From positions 620,001-684,000 of the forward strand of contig JAQGEQ010000161.1 of the NCBI GenBank assembly GCA_034620365.1: 64,000 nucleotides of DNA. The letters run 5' to 3'. The notes below the pieces were generated by a model that worked only from the letters and a program-made list of their open reading frames with translations, searched no databases and had not been told where the DNA came from. Shown one piece after another: positions 36,801-46,941 of the stretch. The translations under genes were made by a program, and so were the position numbers. Positions within the stretch are counted from its first letter, which is position 1. Each line of letters opens with the position of its first letter. The DNA is from Pegea sp. RAD2-039 (lineage: Eukaryota > Chordata > Thaliacea > Salpida > Salpidae).

Positions 36801-39800
36801 GATTTACTGGTGGTAGTAGCTGGTTTCTTTATCAAGCTTGCAGATTTACTGGTGGTGGTAGCTGGTTTCTCTATTAAGCTTGCAGATTTACTGGTGGTAG
36901 TAGCTGGTTTCTTTATTAAGCTTGCAGATTTACTGGTGGTAGTAGCTGGTTTCTTTATTAAGCCTGCAGCTAGTTGACTATCAGAAGCAGCTAGTTGACT
37001 ATCAGAAGCAGCTAGTTGACTATCAGAAGCAGCCAGTTGACTATCAGAAGCAGCTAGTTGACTATCAGAAGCAGCTAGTTGACTATCAGAAGCAGCCAGT
37101 TGACTATCAGAAGCAGCTAGTTGACTATCAGAAGCAGCTAGTTGACTATCAGAAGCAGCTAGTTGACTAGCAGAAGCAGCTAGTTGACTATCAGAAGCTG
37201 ATAGTTGACTAGGAGAAGCAGCTAGTTGGCTATCAAAAGCTGATAGTTGACTATCAGAAGCACTTAGTTGACCATCAGAAGCACTTAGTTGACCATCAGA
37301 AGCACTTAGTTGACTATCAGAGGCAGTCAGTTGACTATCAGAAGCAGTTAGTTGACTATCAGAAGCAGTTAGTTGACTATCAGAAGCAGTTAGTTGACTA
37401 TCAGAAGCAGTTAGTTGACTATCAGAAGCAGCTAGTTGACTATCAGAAGCAGCTAGTTGACTATCAGAAGCAGCCAGTTGACTATCAGAAGCAGCCAGTT
37501 GACTAGGAGAAGCAGCTAGTTGACTAGGAGAAGCAGCTAGTTGACTAGCAGAAGCAGCTAGTTGACTATCAGAAGCAGCCAGTTGATTATCAGAAGCAGC
37601 TAGTTGACTAGCAGAAGCAGCTAGTTGACTATCAGAAGCAGCCAGTTGACTATCAGAAGCAGCTAGTTGACTAGGAGAAGCAGCTAGTTGACTAGGAGAA
37701 GCAGCTAGTTGACTATCAGAAGCAGCCAGTTGACTATCAGAAGCAGCCAGTTGACTATCAGAAGCAGTTAGTTGACTATCAGAAGCAGTTAGTTGACTAT
37801 CAGAAGCAGCTAGTTGACTATCAGAAGCAGCCAGTTGACTATCAGAAGCAGCTAGTTGACTATCAGAAGCAGCTAGTTGACTATCAGAAGCAGCCAGTTG
37901 ACTATCAGAAGCAGCCAGTTGACTATCAGAAGCAGCCAGTTGACTATCAGAAGCAGCTAGTTGACTATCAGAAGCAGCTAGTTGACTATCAGAAGCAGCT
38001 AGTTGACTATCAGAAGCAGCTAGTTGACTATCAGAAGCAGCCAGTTGACTATCAGAAGCAGCTAGTTGACTATCAGAAGCAGCTAGTTGACTATCAGAAG
38101 CAGTTAGTTGACTATCAGAAGCAGCTAGTTGACTATCAGAAGCAGTAGTTGACTAGGAGAAGCAGCTAGTTGACTATCAGAAGCAGCTAGTTGACTATCA
38201 GAAGCAGCCAGTTGACTATCAGAAGCAGCCAGTTGACTAGGAGAAGCAGCTAGTTGACTATCAGAAGCAGCCAGTTGACTATCAGAAGCAGCTAGTTGAC
38301 TATCAGAAGCAGCTAGTTGACTAGGAGAAGCAGCTAGTTGACTATCAGAAGCAGCCAGTTGACTATCAGAAGCGGCTAGTTGACTATCAGAAGCAGCTAG
38401 TTGACTATCAGAAGCAGCTAGTTGACTATCAGAAGCAGCTAGTTGACTAGGAGAAGCAGCCAGTTTATCAGAAGTGCTAACTTGCTCATCAGAAAAAGTC
38501 TCTAGGTCTTCAGAAGCAAACATTTCACGTTCAAACTCGGCTAGCTCTTGATCAGTTAAATTCATTTGTTTTTCAAGGGCATCCAATTTCTCTTCACTAA
38601 TATCTAGCTGATTAGAATTCAAGCTACCACTGCTATTAGGGAAGAAATAAGGTGAAAGACTTCTTCCATTGATGGCAGATTTTGAAAGAATGTCTTCATA
38701 TCTTATCAAAGGTTTAGAGGCTTTGTATCCGTTTGAATAAAACTTAGACGTATCAAGACTTGGAAATTTTTCTGCCGGTAAAAACTCGCCAGTCGAATCC
38801 ATAGCTAAAATATGGTCAGGGATCACACCGACATTATCCCATGTGTCTCCTACATTCAAATCATCAAGATTTGGGTTCTTACTAGCTGAAGAGCTCGGCT
38901 TTTCAGAGGACATGTCTGTTTTATTTTGCTTTTCTTATAAATCGTAAGAATTTTATCTGAAAAGGAGAGATTTGATCTTAATAATGATTTATTGTTACGT
39001 CACAACAGCCTATTGCTAACTGAGTGCTGATGGGTTATTAGATTATACGCTCGTAAAAACTTTGTTTATATTTTATTTTTGTTTTTATTCATTATTTTCT
39101 GTTTATATTAATTATTTTTATACAACCAATCAAATTTTATGATAAATCTCAAATGAGTTTGAAGATTTTTTACTTTTCACAGCTTCTATCACTAAAACCT
39201 CATCTAATTTTAGCCTCACTAACTATTTGTTTATTTTCATATTTGTTGTTTTGATTATTTTACGAATATAAACATTTCTGAAATGTCTTTAACTTTGAAT
39301 TATATTTTCTCTAACTTTAAATCATTTTTTTAAATAATTTAGACATGTTCGAAACAAAAAAAACAGAAAAACAAACAAATAAAACCTAAAATAATGCTAA
39401 AATAAACAAACAATAGCAAAAGTAAACAATTAAATTAAGAATAATAAAAAAATAAGGAAAATTTGATTGAAAACCTTCAAATCTGATGAAACGGACATAC
39501 CTTTCAAGAGTAGACTGCAAAGTTCTCAGTTGTGAGCAAAAAGTTTCTTTCTGTTCGCAGACTTCTTCAAAGTCTTTAGTTAGTTGAATAACTTCTTCTT
39601 TTTTACTGTAATTAATATATAATAAATTATATTAATAATTAAATGTATTCATAAAAGAAAAAGTTTAAAAAAAGGAAAAGAAAATAGTTTCATTTAACTT
39701 ACCTTGTAAAATAAGAAAGAGAAAGGCAGAAAGACGTAAAAATCGGTAAATTATCCGATACTATCTTGAGGTAAATAGCAAATAAAAGCCGTAAAATAAT

Positions 39801-42800
39801 CGGGAATTGATTAAACAGTTTTAACAAGCCGTACTGGTGCGCGCAGTGAAAAAAATTTCCGTCAAAAAAGATAATGGGCATAAATAGGAGTAGAGGATTA
39901 TGACGTAACAACCATCTATGACATAATTAAAGTTGGAAATTGATCGAACCCAAAATGGCTGATAAACAAAATAACTTTTACATAAACCAATAAAAAACAG
40001 AGAAATAATCTTATATTGTGTGTAAAAAAAAATGGAAGATGCTATTAATTGGTATCGGACGAAAATTCATGCATATGATCTTAAAGAATGGGAAAAAAAT
40101 GTGCTACACAGGGAGAAACATGTTTCATACTCAAATCATAATTTAAAAGAGGAGACATTTGTGAAATATGAATATGTAGATGTAGATATGATAACTGGAT
40201 CAGCTTTTAGTAAGAATAAAGCCCCTAAAAATAGTGTCAAAGTGATTTTCAGTGGTTGCTTTCATATCATATTTTTTCCATTCTATTTTAGATGGTGGGT
40301 TAATCAAACAAGCTTTGCTATAACTTTTGGATTTAATCTACTCTATATTATCAGCATGAGTTATATTCTTATATATTTACTGTCTCCAAGTGATCAGTTC
40401 CAATATGTAACCTTCAGCGAGATTTTTACTCCATTACTACTTATGTTAATTACTGGAACTTTACACTGTCAAATTGCTTGTACTAAGGACTCAAAGTTTG
40501 ATGATAGTTTAGATTCAGATGACGAATATGAGGACTGCAGACCCTACAGCAACCTTGAAGGAGTCCAAATACTTCAAGAATGTCTTCCAGTTGCTCTTAA
40601 AGATGATATAATCAAGGTCCGTGTCTGGAATGAAGATGGTAAATGCCATAAAATCCCAGTTTCGTTTGTGGAAATAGGAAGTGTAATTATGAGGAAAGCT
40701 TATTCAGTACAAGACAAAGAAAGTTATTTCTTCTGTAAAATGATCTTCTTCTTTTCAACCAATTTTGTCCCAATAATTTATCGCTGGGTTCTTTTTAACG
40801 ATAATCACAAACTGAACCCTTTTGATATGGCGTGGCTTTTGTACGGGGCTGAATCGTTGAAGGTTAATATGGTTGTCATAGCAACAATGGTGATCAGATC
40901 GATATTTACAGCGGCTCTTTTCGTGATTTTGAGCACAGCTGATGAGACTTTCCGGAAACGTTTTTATTTTGCCAAATATTTTTCATGTTTAACATCTTGT
41001 AGACGATCTATGCTGTTTGATCTTCCACATTTCCGACTTAATAAAGTAAAAACGATAAAAGTTTGGTTGCTACTGCGCTCCTATCTCCAAAGAAGGGGTC
41101 CTCAGAGGTCTACTGATATCATCTTCTCAACTTCTTGTACTTGCTTCATGTTCCTTCTTTGTTTTATCACCTTTCAAATGATCCAAGATTCCTCTCACTT
41201 TACACAATCGCTTGTATTCTGGGAATGTTGTGTTTGGTTGGTCGCTTTAACATTCTTTTTGGTTGGTTATGTCTTAACAGGAGTGAAGATTAGGAAGAAA
41301 TATAAAAGCGCTTCAGTTTTGTTGACAGAACAGTTCAACGTCTATCTTCAACTGGAGAAGAAGCCGGAAAAGAAGGAAAAATACCAGCTGATAAATAATG
41401 TTCTAACAGTCACAATTAAGCTAATCAAAGAGACTGATCTGAACTTCAGTATCTTTGGGTTAGCAAAGAAGCCAATATTCTTTGGTTTAATCCGAATAAT
41501 CGTTTTGTCGGCGTTTTCGGGCGCGATTCGCGAATTACTCGGTTTTAAAGTAAAAATGTGGAAAATAAAACATTAAGTCAGATTTGATTGTGTTTGTTGT
41601 GTTTAATATAAAGTTGTTCCCCCGTCAAAATATTGTTTAAATCTGACCCTGTAGTTCAGATAAATCAATTTTATCTTATTTTGAAGCTGTAATTTTCGAA
41701 TTTTAAATTTAGAAACACTTTTTTGCAGCATCCTGGTTCGTGCTCCAAATAACATTTCAGAACATTTTTAAAAAGTAACAGAAAAAATCTGATTTTTACG
41801 TTTTAATACTTCAATAAACTCTGAAACCATTTCAAAAAAAAGGAATCAAACTCACTCTTTTAATTGGTTCGTTACATCATCAAATTTTTCATTTAATTCG
41901 GACTGTTTCAAAGACATTTCATCAATGATGTGATCTCTAGAAGAAATATCTTCTAATAACTGAGCAGATCTCTCTTCTGAAGCAAGTAGGTCGCTTTGAG
42001 CTTTGTTTAATTCATCTAAATAAAACAATTTGAAATTGAATTGCTGCAAACTGAAGCAGTTTTAGCTTGTCACTTACCTTGTACGTCAGAGTGCCGTTCT
42101 TTCAGCTCAATATACCCACTCAAAGCTTCTTCTATTTCCTTTTCGCTACAATTTGGGTTTTTGGGAGAATTTTGAGTTTGAATTTGCCCCAAAAAACGTC
42201 TAAAAGGCTCTTGAAAACGCGAAAGGTCTCCTGAAATAGCCGTCAAAAAATTAGATCGATATTTATCCACAGCAATTTGATAAAAGAAGGTAGTTAGATA
42301 AACTGCTGGTAATTTTGTTGTAATTTAATTCGATTATTTTCTGACATAATTTTCTTGTCTTCAATAGTTCATTAGTCTAAGAGAGTCAATCACAAAAAGC
42401 TTTTATTTGAGAATTAATGAGCATGCGTCATCTACTTTCGGATTTATTAGATAAAGAAGCTCGTGAACGGGTTGCTAAGCAACAGGAACGAAAAAGACAA
42501 ACAAAACAAACTTTCTAATTTATTGACTAGTAGATTACGACTTTCTAATTCTTCTTTGCATTTTAAAAGATCTTTTTGAAGTTCTTCAACTTCTGAAGAC
42601 TCGCTTGTGATGTCGACAACATCACTTGCTGAGGACTTTTCTACAAAATAAGATGTTTAAGGTGATGAAGATCGTTTTGCAAAAACTTTACTTTTGGTGA
42701 CCTTCTTTCCGAATTTTACCGGCATTTTCAATATCAACGATGCTTTTTTTGAAGTTTTATGTTTGGAACTTGATGTTTCAACAGCAATTTCTGCTTTAAT

Positions 42801-45800
42801 TAAAACAAAACAGAGATTATCTGAAAAAATCAATAATCTGGGAGTACCTTGATCATTTTGGGAGGTAGATAAATGATCAGATGAAGCAGGCAAGCGAGTG
42901 ATCTCCTCTTCCTCATGTTTCATCAGATTATCTTCTTTAAGATCAGATGATGTCATCACAGTTTCTCTAGAAAATAAAAAGAAAATAAATTAAAGGTGAC
43001 TAAGCTAGTGCCTCTGGCTATAGAACAAGCATCTAGAAACTTTTGACGTCAAATGATTGAAGATTTAGATCTTATTATTTGGATCGTAGGTGGTTGTGTT
43101 TAACTGAGTGATTTTATAAGTGGGAAGGAAATGATATAGCCGCACTCGTCTTGTGCCAGTTGAAATAATTTTATTTATAAAATTGTAATAAATTTTAACC
43201 AATTAAAAGCATCCGGTTGAAAAAAAAAAGAAACTTTCTCCTTAACAATTCGAAAAAGTATTTTAACCTTTCATATGAGTCTTCATAATTTGTACCGTTC
43301 TCATAAATTGTCACTTGTTCTTCACAAACCGCTTCTAGAAAGAGAGTATTATGAAGGTAGATATTCCTGAGATGATTACAACAAACCTTTGAAGGGTTCT
43401 TCATATTTATTTTTGGAATCACCATAAGGTGCTCCTTCGTCTAGAAAACACGAAAGACACGAAATTTAGTCAGAAATTACAAACAACTGATCTCGTTTAA
43501 AACTGCAAATAGATACCTTGTTGAAGCTTGGATGTTTCGTTTGAGTCGTTAAAAACGACGATCTGATTTGAAAAGATGTCTTTTCCTCTTTCCACTTGTG
43601 TTCCTTGAAAAGTGAACAGTTATCAATTAAACAAAAACACTACTGACAACTTACCGGCTTCGATATGTGTTTTTTCATCTTTAGTATCTAAAAAAAAATC
43701 ATCAAATTCGCCAAATATCTAAAGTTGAAAAGACTTACTTCGAAGAGCTTCAACTTCCGCTCTCAGAGAAGACACTTGTGATTCGAGTTGTTTCGTGTTC
43801 GAACAGTACTGTTCACCGTTCTCTTCGCAACTCTTCGTTAGCTCTTCTATCTTCGATTTCAGTTCTTGAGCTTTGTTTTCTGTCTCCTAATTAATTTGAC
43901 AAATCAAATAAAGGTTGGAATAAGAGGAGAAAGACCTTTAAAATTTCTTGTAACTCTTCAAAATCTTTTAATTTTTTACGATGAACCGTTGACAACTGCG
44001 TCAGGCTTTTTTTGGCGTCATCACGTGACATGCAGTAGTGTGTGCATTCATCTTCTAAATTACCTAACATTGACTGAATAAAGACATTAGATCAACTTAT
44101 AGAGGATTCTAGATAGATTCACTTACTTCTAAATTTGTCACTTTTTGAACAGCTTCTAATTTTTCACTTAAAGCTTGTCGGAGAGTTTCCTGAAAAAAAA
44201 TATTTCAATTTGTTACAAAGATAGAAAATTTGCTGAAAATTTAATGAGTTTCTGTAAAATTGTACTTTTATAAAATTGTATTTTTGTTAAAAGTATTTCT
44301 GTTAAAAGTATTTCTGTTAAAAGTATTTCTGTTAAAAGTATTTCTGTTAAAAGTATTTCTGTTGAAAGTATTTCTGTTGAAAGTATTTCTGTTAAAAGTA
44401 TTGGATACAGATTTGAAGGAAAATTTAGATTAGTTTAAATGCTAAACCAACTAATGAATAATAACCTACAAGGTTATAAGGTTAAAAATATAAATAGTGA
44501 AAGTAATTAAGAACATTTGAAGGTTAGCTTGAAGAACCATAAAATTTGAACAAATCATTTGACGTCATTGAAACAATTCGTTATTTTGTTTGTAATTGAA
44601 AGAAATGTAACAAAAAATCAATTTAATATTTCAAACACATGTAGCAAAAAATTCCCAAAAAAATAGAGAAAAGCTATCAACAAGCTGTCATTCGGTGATA
44701 AAAAAACAAGTTTAAGATTTGATTGAGTAATTAAAGGAAATAGTAAAGTGTTTAATTTGAAATTAAGCCGACTCAATTGGTAATAAAGGTGTGGACGGAA
44801 CAAGATGTTTTCTAACTTGTATGTTACAAGGTTTGTGAAAAAACTGAACAAAAAAAAACGATTTATGACTAAAGAAATACCTTTGACGTATTTTCATAAT
44901 CAAATTTTTCTTCTTCTAATTGTTGTAACTTTGTTTGGAGCTCGCTTTCGTCTTGCGTCTGTCCAATTCATTCAACAATAAACAAAACAACTAAAACCAC
45001 TTCTGAAATACCTTATAAAGTTGTAATTGATTTTCTAAAAACTCTAATTTTGAAAGAAGTTTATCCTCATTAATTAGAGCTTGCCAACCATTTGCAGAGG
45101 CCTCTTGTCCTTCATCAATATGTCTTTGAAGTAAAGCTAGCTTTTGCTCAAGCATCTGTTCTCTGTGTAATGCTTCCTAGAGAAGAAAATAGATGTGGAA
45201 ATGTAGAAATGATTTTATATTTACCTTTAAATATTGTTGTAATTGATACAGGTCTTCAAATTGAATAGGTGGCAGGAGAGTGTCAGAAGAAACCTGGAAA
45301 TATCAACAATCAAGTCATAAATGTGATAAGCTTCCCGTTGAGCGTGTTTACTAAATACAGTTGGGAATATAACATGAAATGAAAGTGGAAACTAAAAGAA
45401 GTGATGTTTACCTTATCTAGGAAACATCCTGTTGGCCGATCACTGCAAAAATATAAGATGAAGTTACGAATGAGTTTGCTGGTTGATGTTAAATCTTACG
45501 TTGGCTTTGACTCTTCACCGTTCGGGAGAAATAGTCTCAACTGAGAAACAATGCATCCGTGCGTCACTGAAACAGTAGTTAGTGTTACCCACGACCATTT
45601 CATGATTAACATTTGAAAACATTTTTGTTTGTTAGATGTAAACAATTTTGAAAACCTTTCTTAGTTGTATCAACCACATCAACTCCAAACTGGACAATAT
45701 CACAAGAGTTGACTTCTACAGGAGCGCTTTCCTCAGAGGTTCGACTTAAACGTTGGTTATTGATGAAGGTTCCATTACTACTTTTGGTATCTTGGAGATA

Positions 45801-46941
45801 GAACTGAGCAACAAATCAACAATTTGTTGAAATTTCACGAAAATATACTTTATTTAAAGTATGTCACTTTATAAAAGATTTGGTCAAAAGATTTATTAGT
45901 TAAATTAATGAAGGTGACAAAAATAACATCTGAATAGAATTTAAACCTTTTTATTATTTAAACCAGTTTTTATCTCATATGTGATTATTGTTAATTATTA
46001 ATGAGTGGTATCAATTATTTATTATATGAAAAATAGAAAAATAAATTTCAAACATAATTAATCAAATTTTATTGATAAGTATATTACCATGATCACTCAA
46101 GTTCTAGCTAACATGTTATAAAACATACAAAGTTTAAAACAACTAATTATCTTCAATATCAAGTTTAACTCATGTAATTCAAAATCAAAAAACAACTAGT
46201 TTGTTGTTTACTTAAATGAAATTATCAATTATAATTGGAACTAAAGTTTGATTAAAAAGATAAAACAACACTAAAAACTTGCCAAAAACTATTATGCTCT
46301 AACTTTATTTATTTACTAAATTTGGAACATTTTAATCTTAAATAATCTAAAGTTTTGCTTCAAATTACTGTTTAAAAGTTTTAAAGGGATCCAGAAAAAA
46401 TTCTACATTTAACAGAGGTTATTTTGGAGCAGTAACTGGTTTAGGTGTTTTATTAATACATAAACAGTTTTTAAAAAAATATTAATACACAAAAAGTTTA
46501 AGATTTATGTGCATAAGTTTCTCTTGTCTGTTAATCAAGAAGCTTTTATAGACTAAAATGCCAACTAAACTAACTTATAGAAAGATTTTCTACATAAAAT
46601 TCAAAACCGGAAACTGTTTTCAAAACCACAGAAAAAAGCTATATGTAATGACATAAGAGATATATATGACAAATTAAAATTTCTTAAAAGTATTAAATGA
46701 TTCCATAGTTTAAAATAGAATGACAAAAACAAGATACCTTTCCATTATCAAACCATAATAAAGCATGGTTACGAGAGAGGACCTTGCAGTCAAACACAGA
46801 GTTACTAGACGAAGGTCTACACTTTGCTACAGATCTTCCAATCTTTGTTGGTTCATTTAGAGTGACTCTTCGTTCAGTGAAAGGATGGGAATTTGAACGA
46901 CAACAAAATAGTACTTCAGCACTCATTAGTTGTGTTTTCAT
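30803..46941 (-). CDS. SLMAP: SLMAP, FHA-domain and coiled-coil tail-anchored protein
   Basis: Subunit of STRIPAK; the FHA domain of vertebrate/fly SLMAP binds phosphorylated MST/Hippo kinases, and the C-terminus anchors in membranes. Twenty-three exons join in phase (about 838 residues; human 828): 46941-46738, 45803-45656, 45566-45500, 45442-45412, 45293-45225, 45176-45012, 44958-44881, 44189-44127, 44073-43936, 43886-43739, 43687-43655, 43603-43517, 43440-43387, 43334-43268, 42966-42848, 42793-42692, 42640-42512, 42305-42078, 42015-41856, 39605-39501, 32691-32553, 31038-30931, 30877-30803. FHA motifs are seen: CRSNSHPF, KIGRS, CKVLSRNHALLWF, SSNGTFINNQRLSR and VTHGCIVS. EALHREQMLEQKLA and NLEDECTH also match SLMAP; the rest is coiled coil. 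The last exon ends in a hydrophobic tail (AIGAMVFMASFAFYFL). Exons of 31 and 33 bases occur. The start could also be the next ATG at 46926. The last three exons rest mainly on phase and tail anchor. Introns hold two other genes. Confidence 0.94.
31039..32552 (-). other. SLMAP intron
   Basis: It lies between exon 32691-32553 and exon 31038-30931, which join in phase 0. A GC-richer patch at about 32215-32340 shows no recognisable gene. Confidence 0.6.
32861..38913 (-). CDS. Very large repeat-built protein nested in SLMAP intron (one frame break)
   Basis: No known family was recognised. The ATG at 38913 opens a non-repetitive acidic head of about 150 residues (GDTWDNVGVIPDHILAMDS, EFEREMFASEDLETFSDE). 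Four repeat blocks follow: a seven-residue unit SDSQLAA (about 71 copies), a 14-residue unit KPATTTSKSASLIK (about 25), a 14-residue unit EKSSVATEKTLIVG (about 20), and SKLPVGA/SKKPSTA sevens (about 46). The non-repetitive tail has KSVTFSD, an RVxF-like PP1-docking match, and DVFWDAEDDSVIGG, ending ELFNL. The frame breaks once near 38146, where a repeat lacks one base; beyond it the downstream frame stays open to the stop at 32861, giving about 2,000 codons in all. The lost base may be an assembly slip or a real mutation. The upstream SLMAP exon would read into a stop if spliced here, so this is a separate nested gene on the same strand. Confidence 0.65.
33200..34172 (-). repeat. Coding tandem array: ASKLPVG / ASKKPST sevens
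   Basis: About 46 units of 21 bases alternate between SKLPVGA-type and SKKPSTA/SKKPATA-type sevens, mostly in 42-base pairs. Units differ by a few substitutions, and no frame-breaking indel was seen in this block. Its length in multiples of three keeps several frames open on both strands. Confidence 0.9.
34670..35525 (-). repeat. Coding tandem array: EKSSVATEKTLIVG fourteens
   Basis: Roughly 20 units of about 42 bases, some shortened by six bases (for example DEKSSVATEKTLV). A variant unit, GDNSIAAPEKTL, recurs inside it at irregular intervals, suggesting that multi-unit blocks were themselves duplicated. Confidence 0.88.
35907..36970 (-). repeat. Coding tandem array: KPATTTSKSASLIK fourteens
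   Basis: About 25 units of 42 bases, interrupted near 36310-36375 by a non-repeat stretch (SSENKITTSSWRTSSYN). A related stretch, SSENKITTSTYRKPSS, closes the block near 35880-35920, so the block and its border have been duplicated as a larger unit. Confidence 0.9.
36965..38462 (-). repeat. Coding tandem array: SDSQLAA sevens
   Basis: About 71 units of 21 bases encode SDSQLAA, with recurrent variants SPSQLAA, SASQLAA, SDSQLTA and SDGQLSA. One unit near 38146 lacks a single base, and this is the frame break of the nested gene. Confidence 0.92.
39900..39912. promoter_or_regulatory. Candidate ATF/CRE-like site upstream of PHTF
   Basis: The core TGACGTAA lies about 125 bases before the PHTF start codon. 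The same core in reverse (TTACGTCA) lies near 38994-39002, about 80 bases before the start of the repeat-protein gene on the other strand. It is a candidate by position only. Confidence 0.3.
40032..41576 (+). CDS. PHTF: PHTF (putative homeodomain transcription factor) family membrane protein, intronless
   Basis: The protein is 514 residues from one uninterrupted frame and matches the PHTF1/PHTF2 family end to end. The N-terminus AINWYRTKIHAYDLKEWEK is the family signature, followed by VDVDMITGSAFSK, FFPFYFRWW and GTLHCQI. The second half carries FYFAKYFSCLTS, LPHFRLNKVKTIKVWL, LRSYLQRRGPQRS, LLTEQFNVYL, KKPEKKEKYQLINNVL and the terminal LLGF...MWKIKH. About three hydrophobic helices lie at residues 75-150 and four more in the C-terminal half, fitting the ER membrane location reported for PHTF1. 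Despite the name the family is not a proven transcription factor. The long disordered middle of vertebrate PHTF (about 760 residues in all) is reduced to a short acidic stretch. The gene lies antisense inside an SLMAP intron and has no introns, which suggests retroposition or intron loss. Confidence 0.95.
   Translation: MEDAINWYRTKIHAYDLKEWEKNVLHREKHVSYSNHNLKEETFVKYEYVDVDMITGSAFSKNKAPKNSVKVIFSGCFHIIFFPFYFRWWVNQTSFAITFGFNLLYIISMSYILIYLLSPSDQFQYVTFSEIFTPLLLMLITGTLHCQIACTKDSKFDDSLDSDDEYEDCRPYSNLEGVQILQECLPVALKDDIIKVRVWNEDGKCHKIPVSFVEIGSVIMRKAYSVQDKESYFFCKMIFFFSTNFVPIIYRWVLFNDNHKLNPFDMAWLLYGAESLKVNMVVIATMVIRSIFTAALFVILSTADETFRKRFYFAKYFSCLTSCRRSMLFDLPHFRLNKVKTIKVWLLLRSYLQRRGPQRSTDIIFSTSCTCFMFLLCFITFQMIQDSSHFTQSLVFWECCVWLVALTFFLVGYVLTGVKIRKKYKSASVLLTEQFNVYLQLEKKPEKKEKYQLINNVLTVTIKLIKETDLNFSIFGLAKKPIFFGLIRIIVLSAFSGAIRELLGFKVKMWKIKH
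42302..42310 (-). promoter_or_regulatory. NAGNAG tandem splice acceptor in SLMAP
   Basis: On the - strand the acceptor reads CAGCAG, so the exon can begin at 42305 or 42302. Both choices keep the reading frame and would differ by one residue. Alternative use is common at such sites, but is only inferred here. Confidence 0.55.
44280..44402. repeat. 15-base minisatellite in an SLMAP intron
   Basis: Eight or so tandem copies of GTTAAAAGTATTTCT, with a GTTGAAAG variant in two units. It lies between exons 44958-44881 and 44189-44127 and does not touch the splice sites. Confidence 0.9.

Noticed and set aside
36965-38462. 21-base tandem repeats as a possible CRISPR array
   Set aside because: There are no unique spacers between repeats, the units are coding and contiguous, and the genome is animal.
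32861-38913. Repeat protein as an alternative giant exon of SLMAP
   Set aside because: SLMAP exon 39605-39501 ends in phase 2; joining it to the AG before 38913 reads into a stop within five codons, while joining it to exon 32691 keeps phase and coiled coil.
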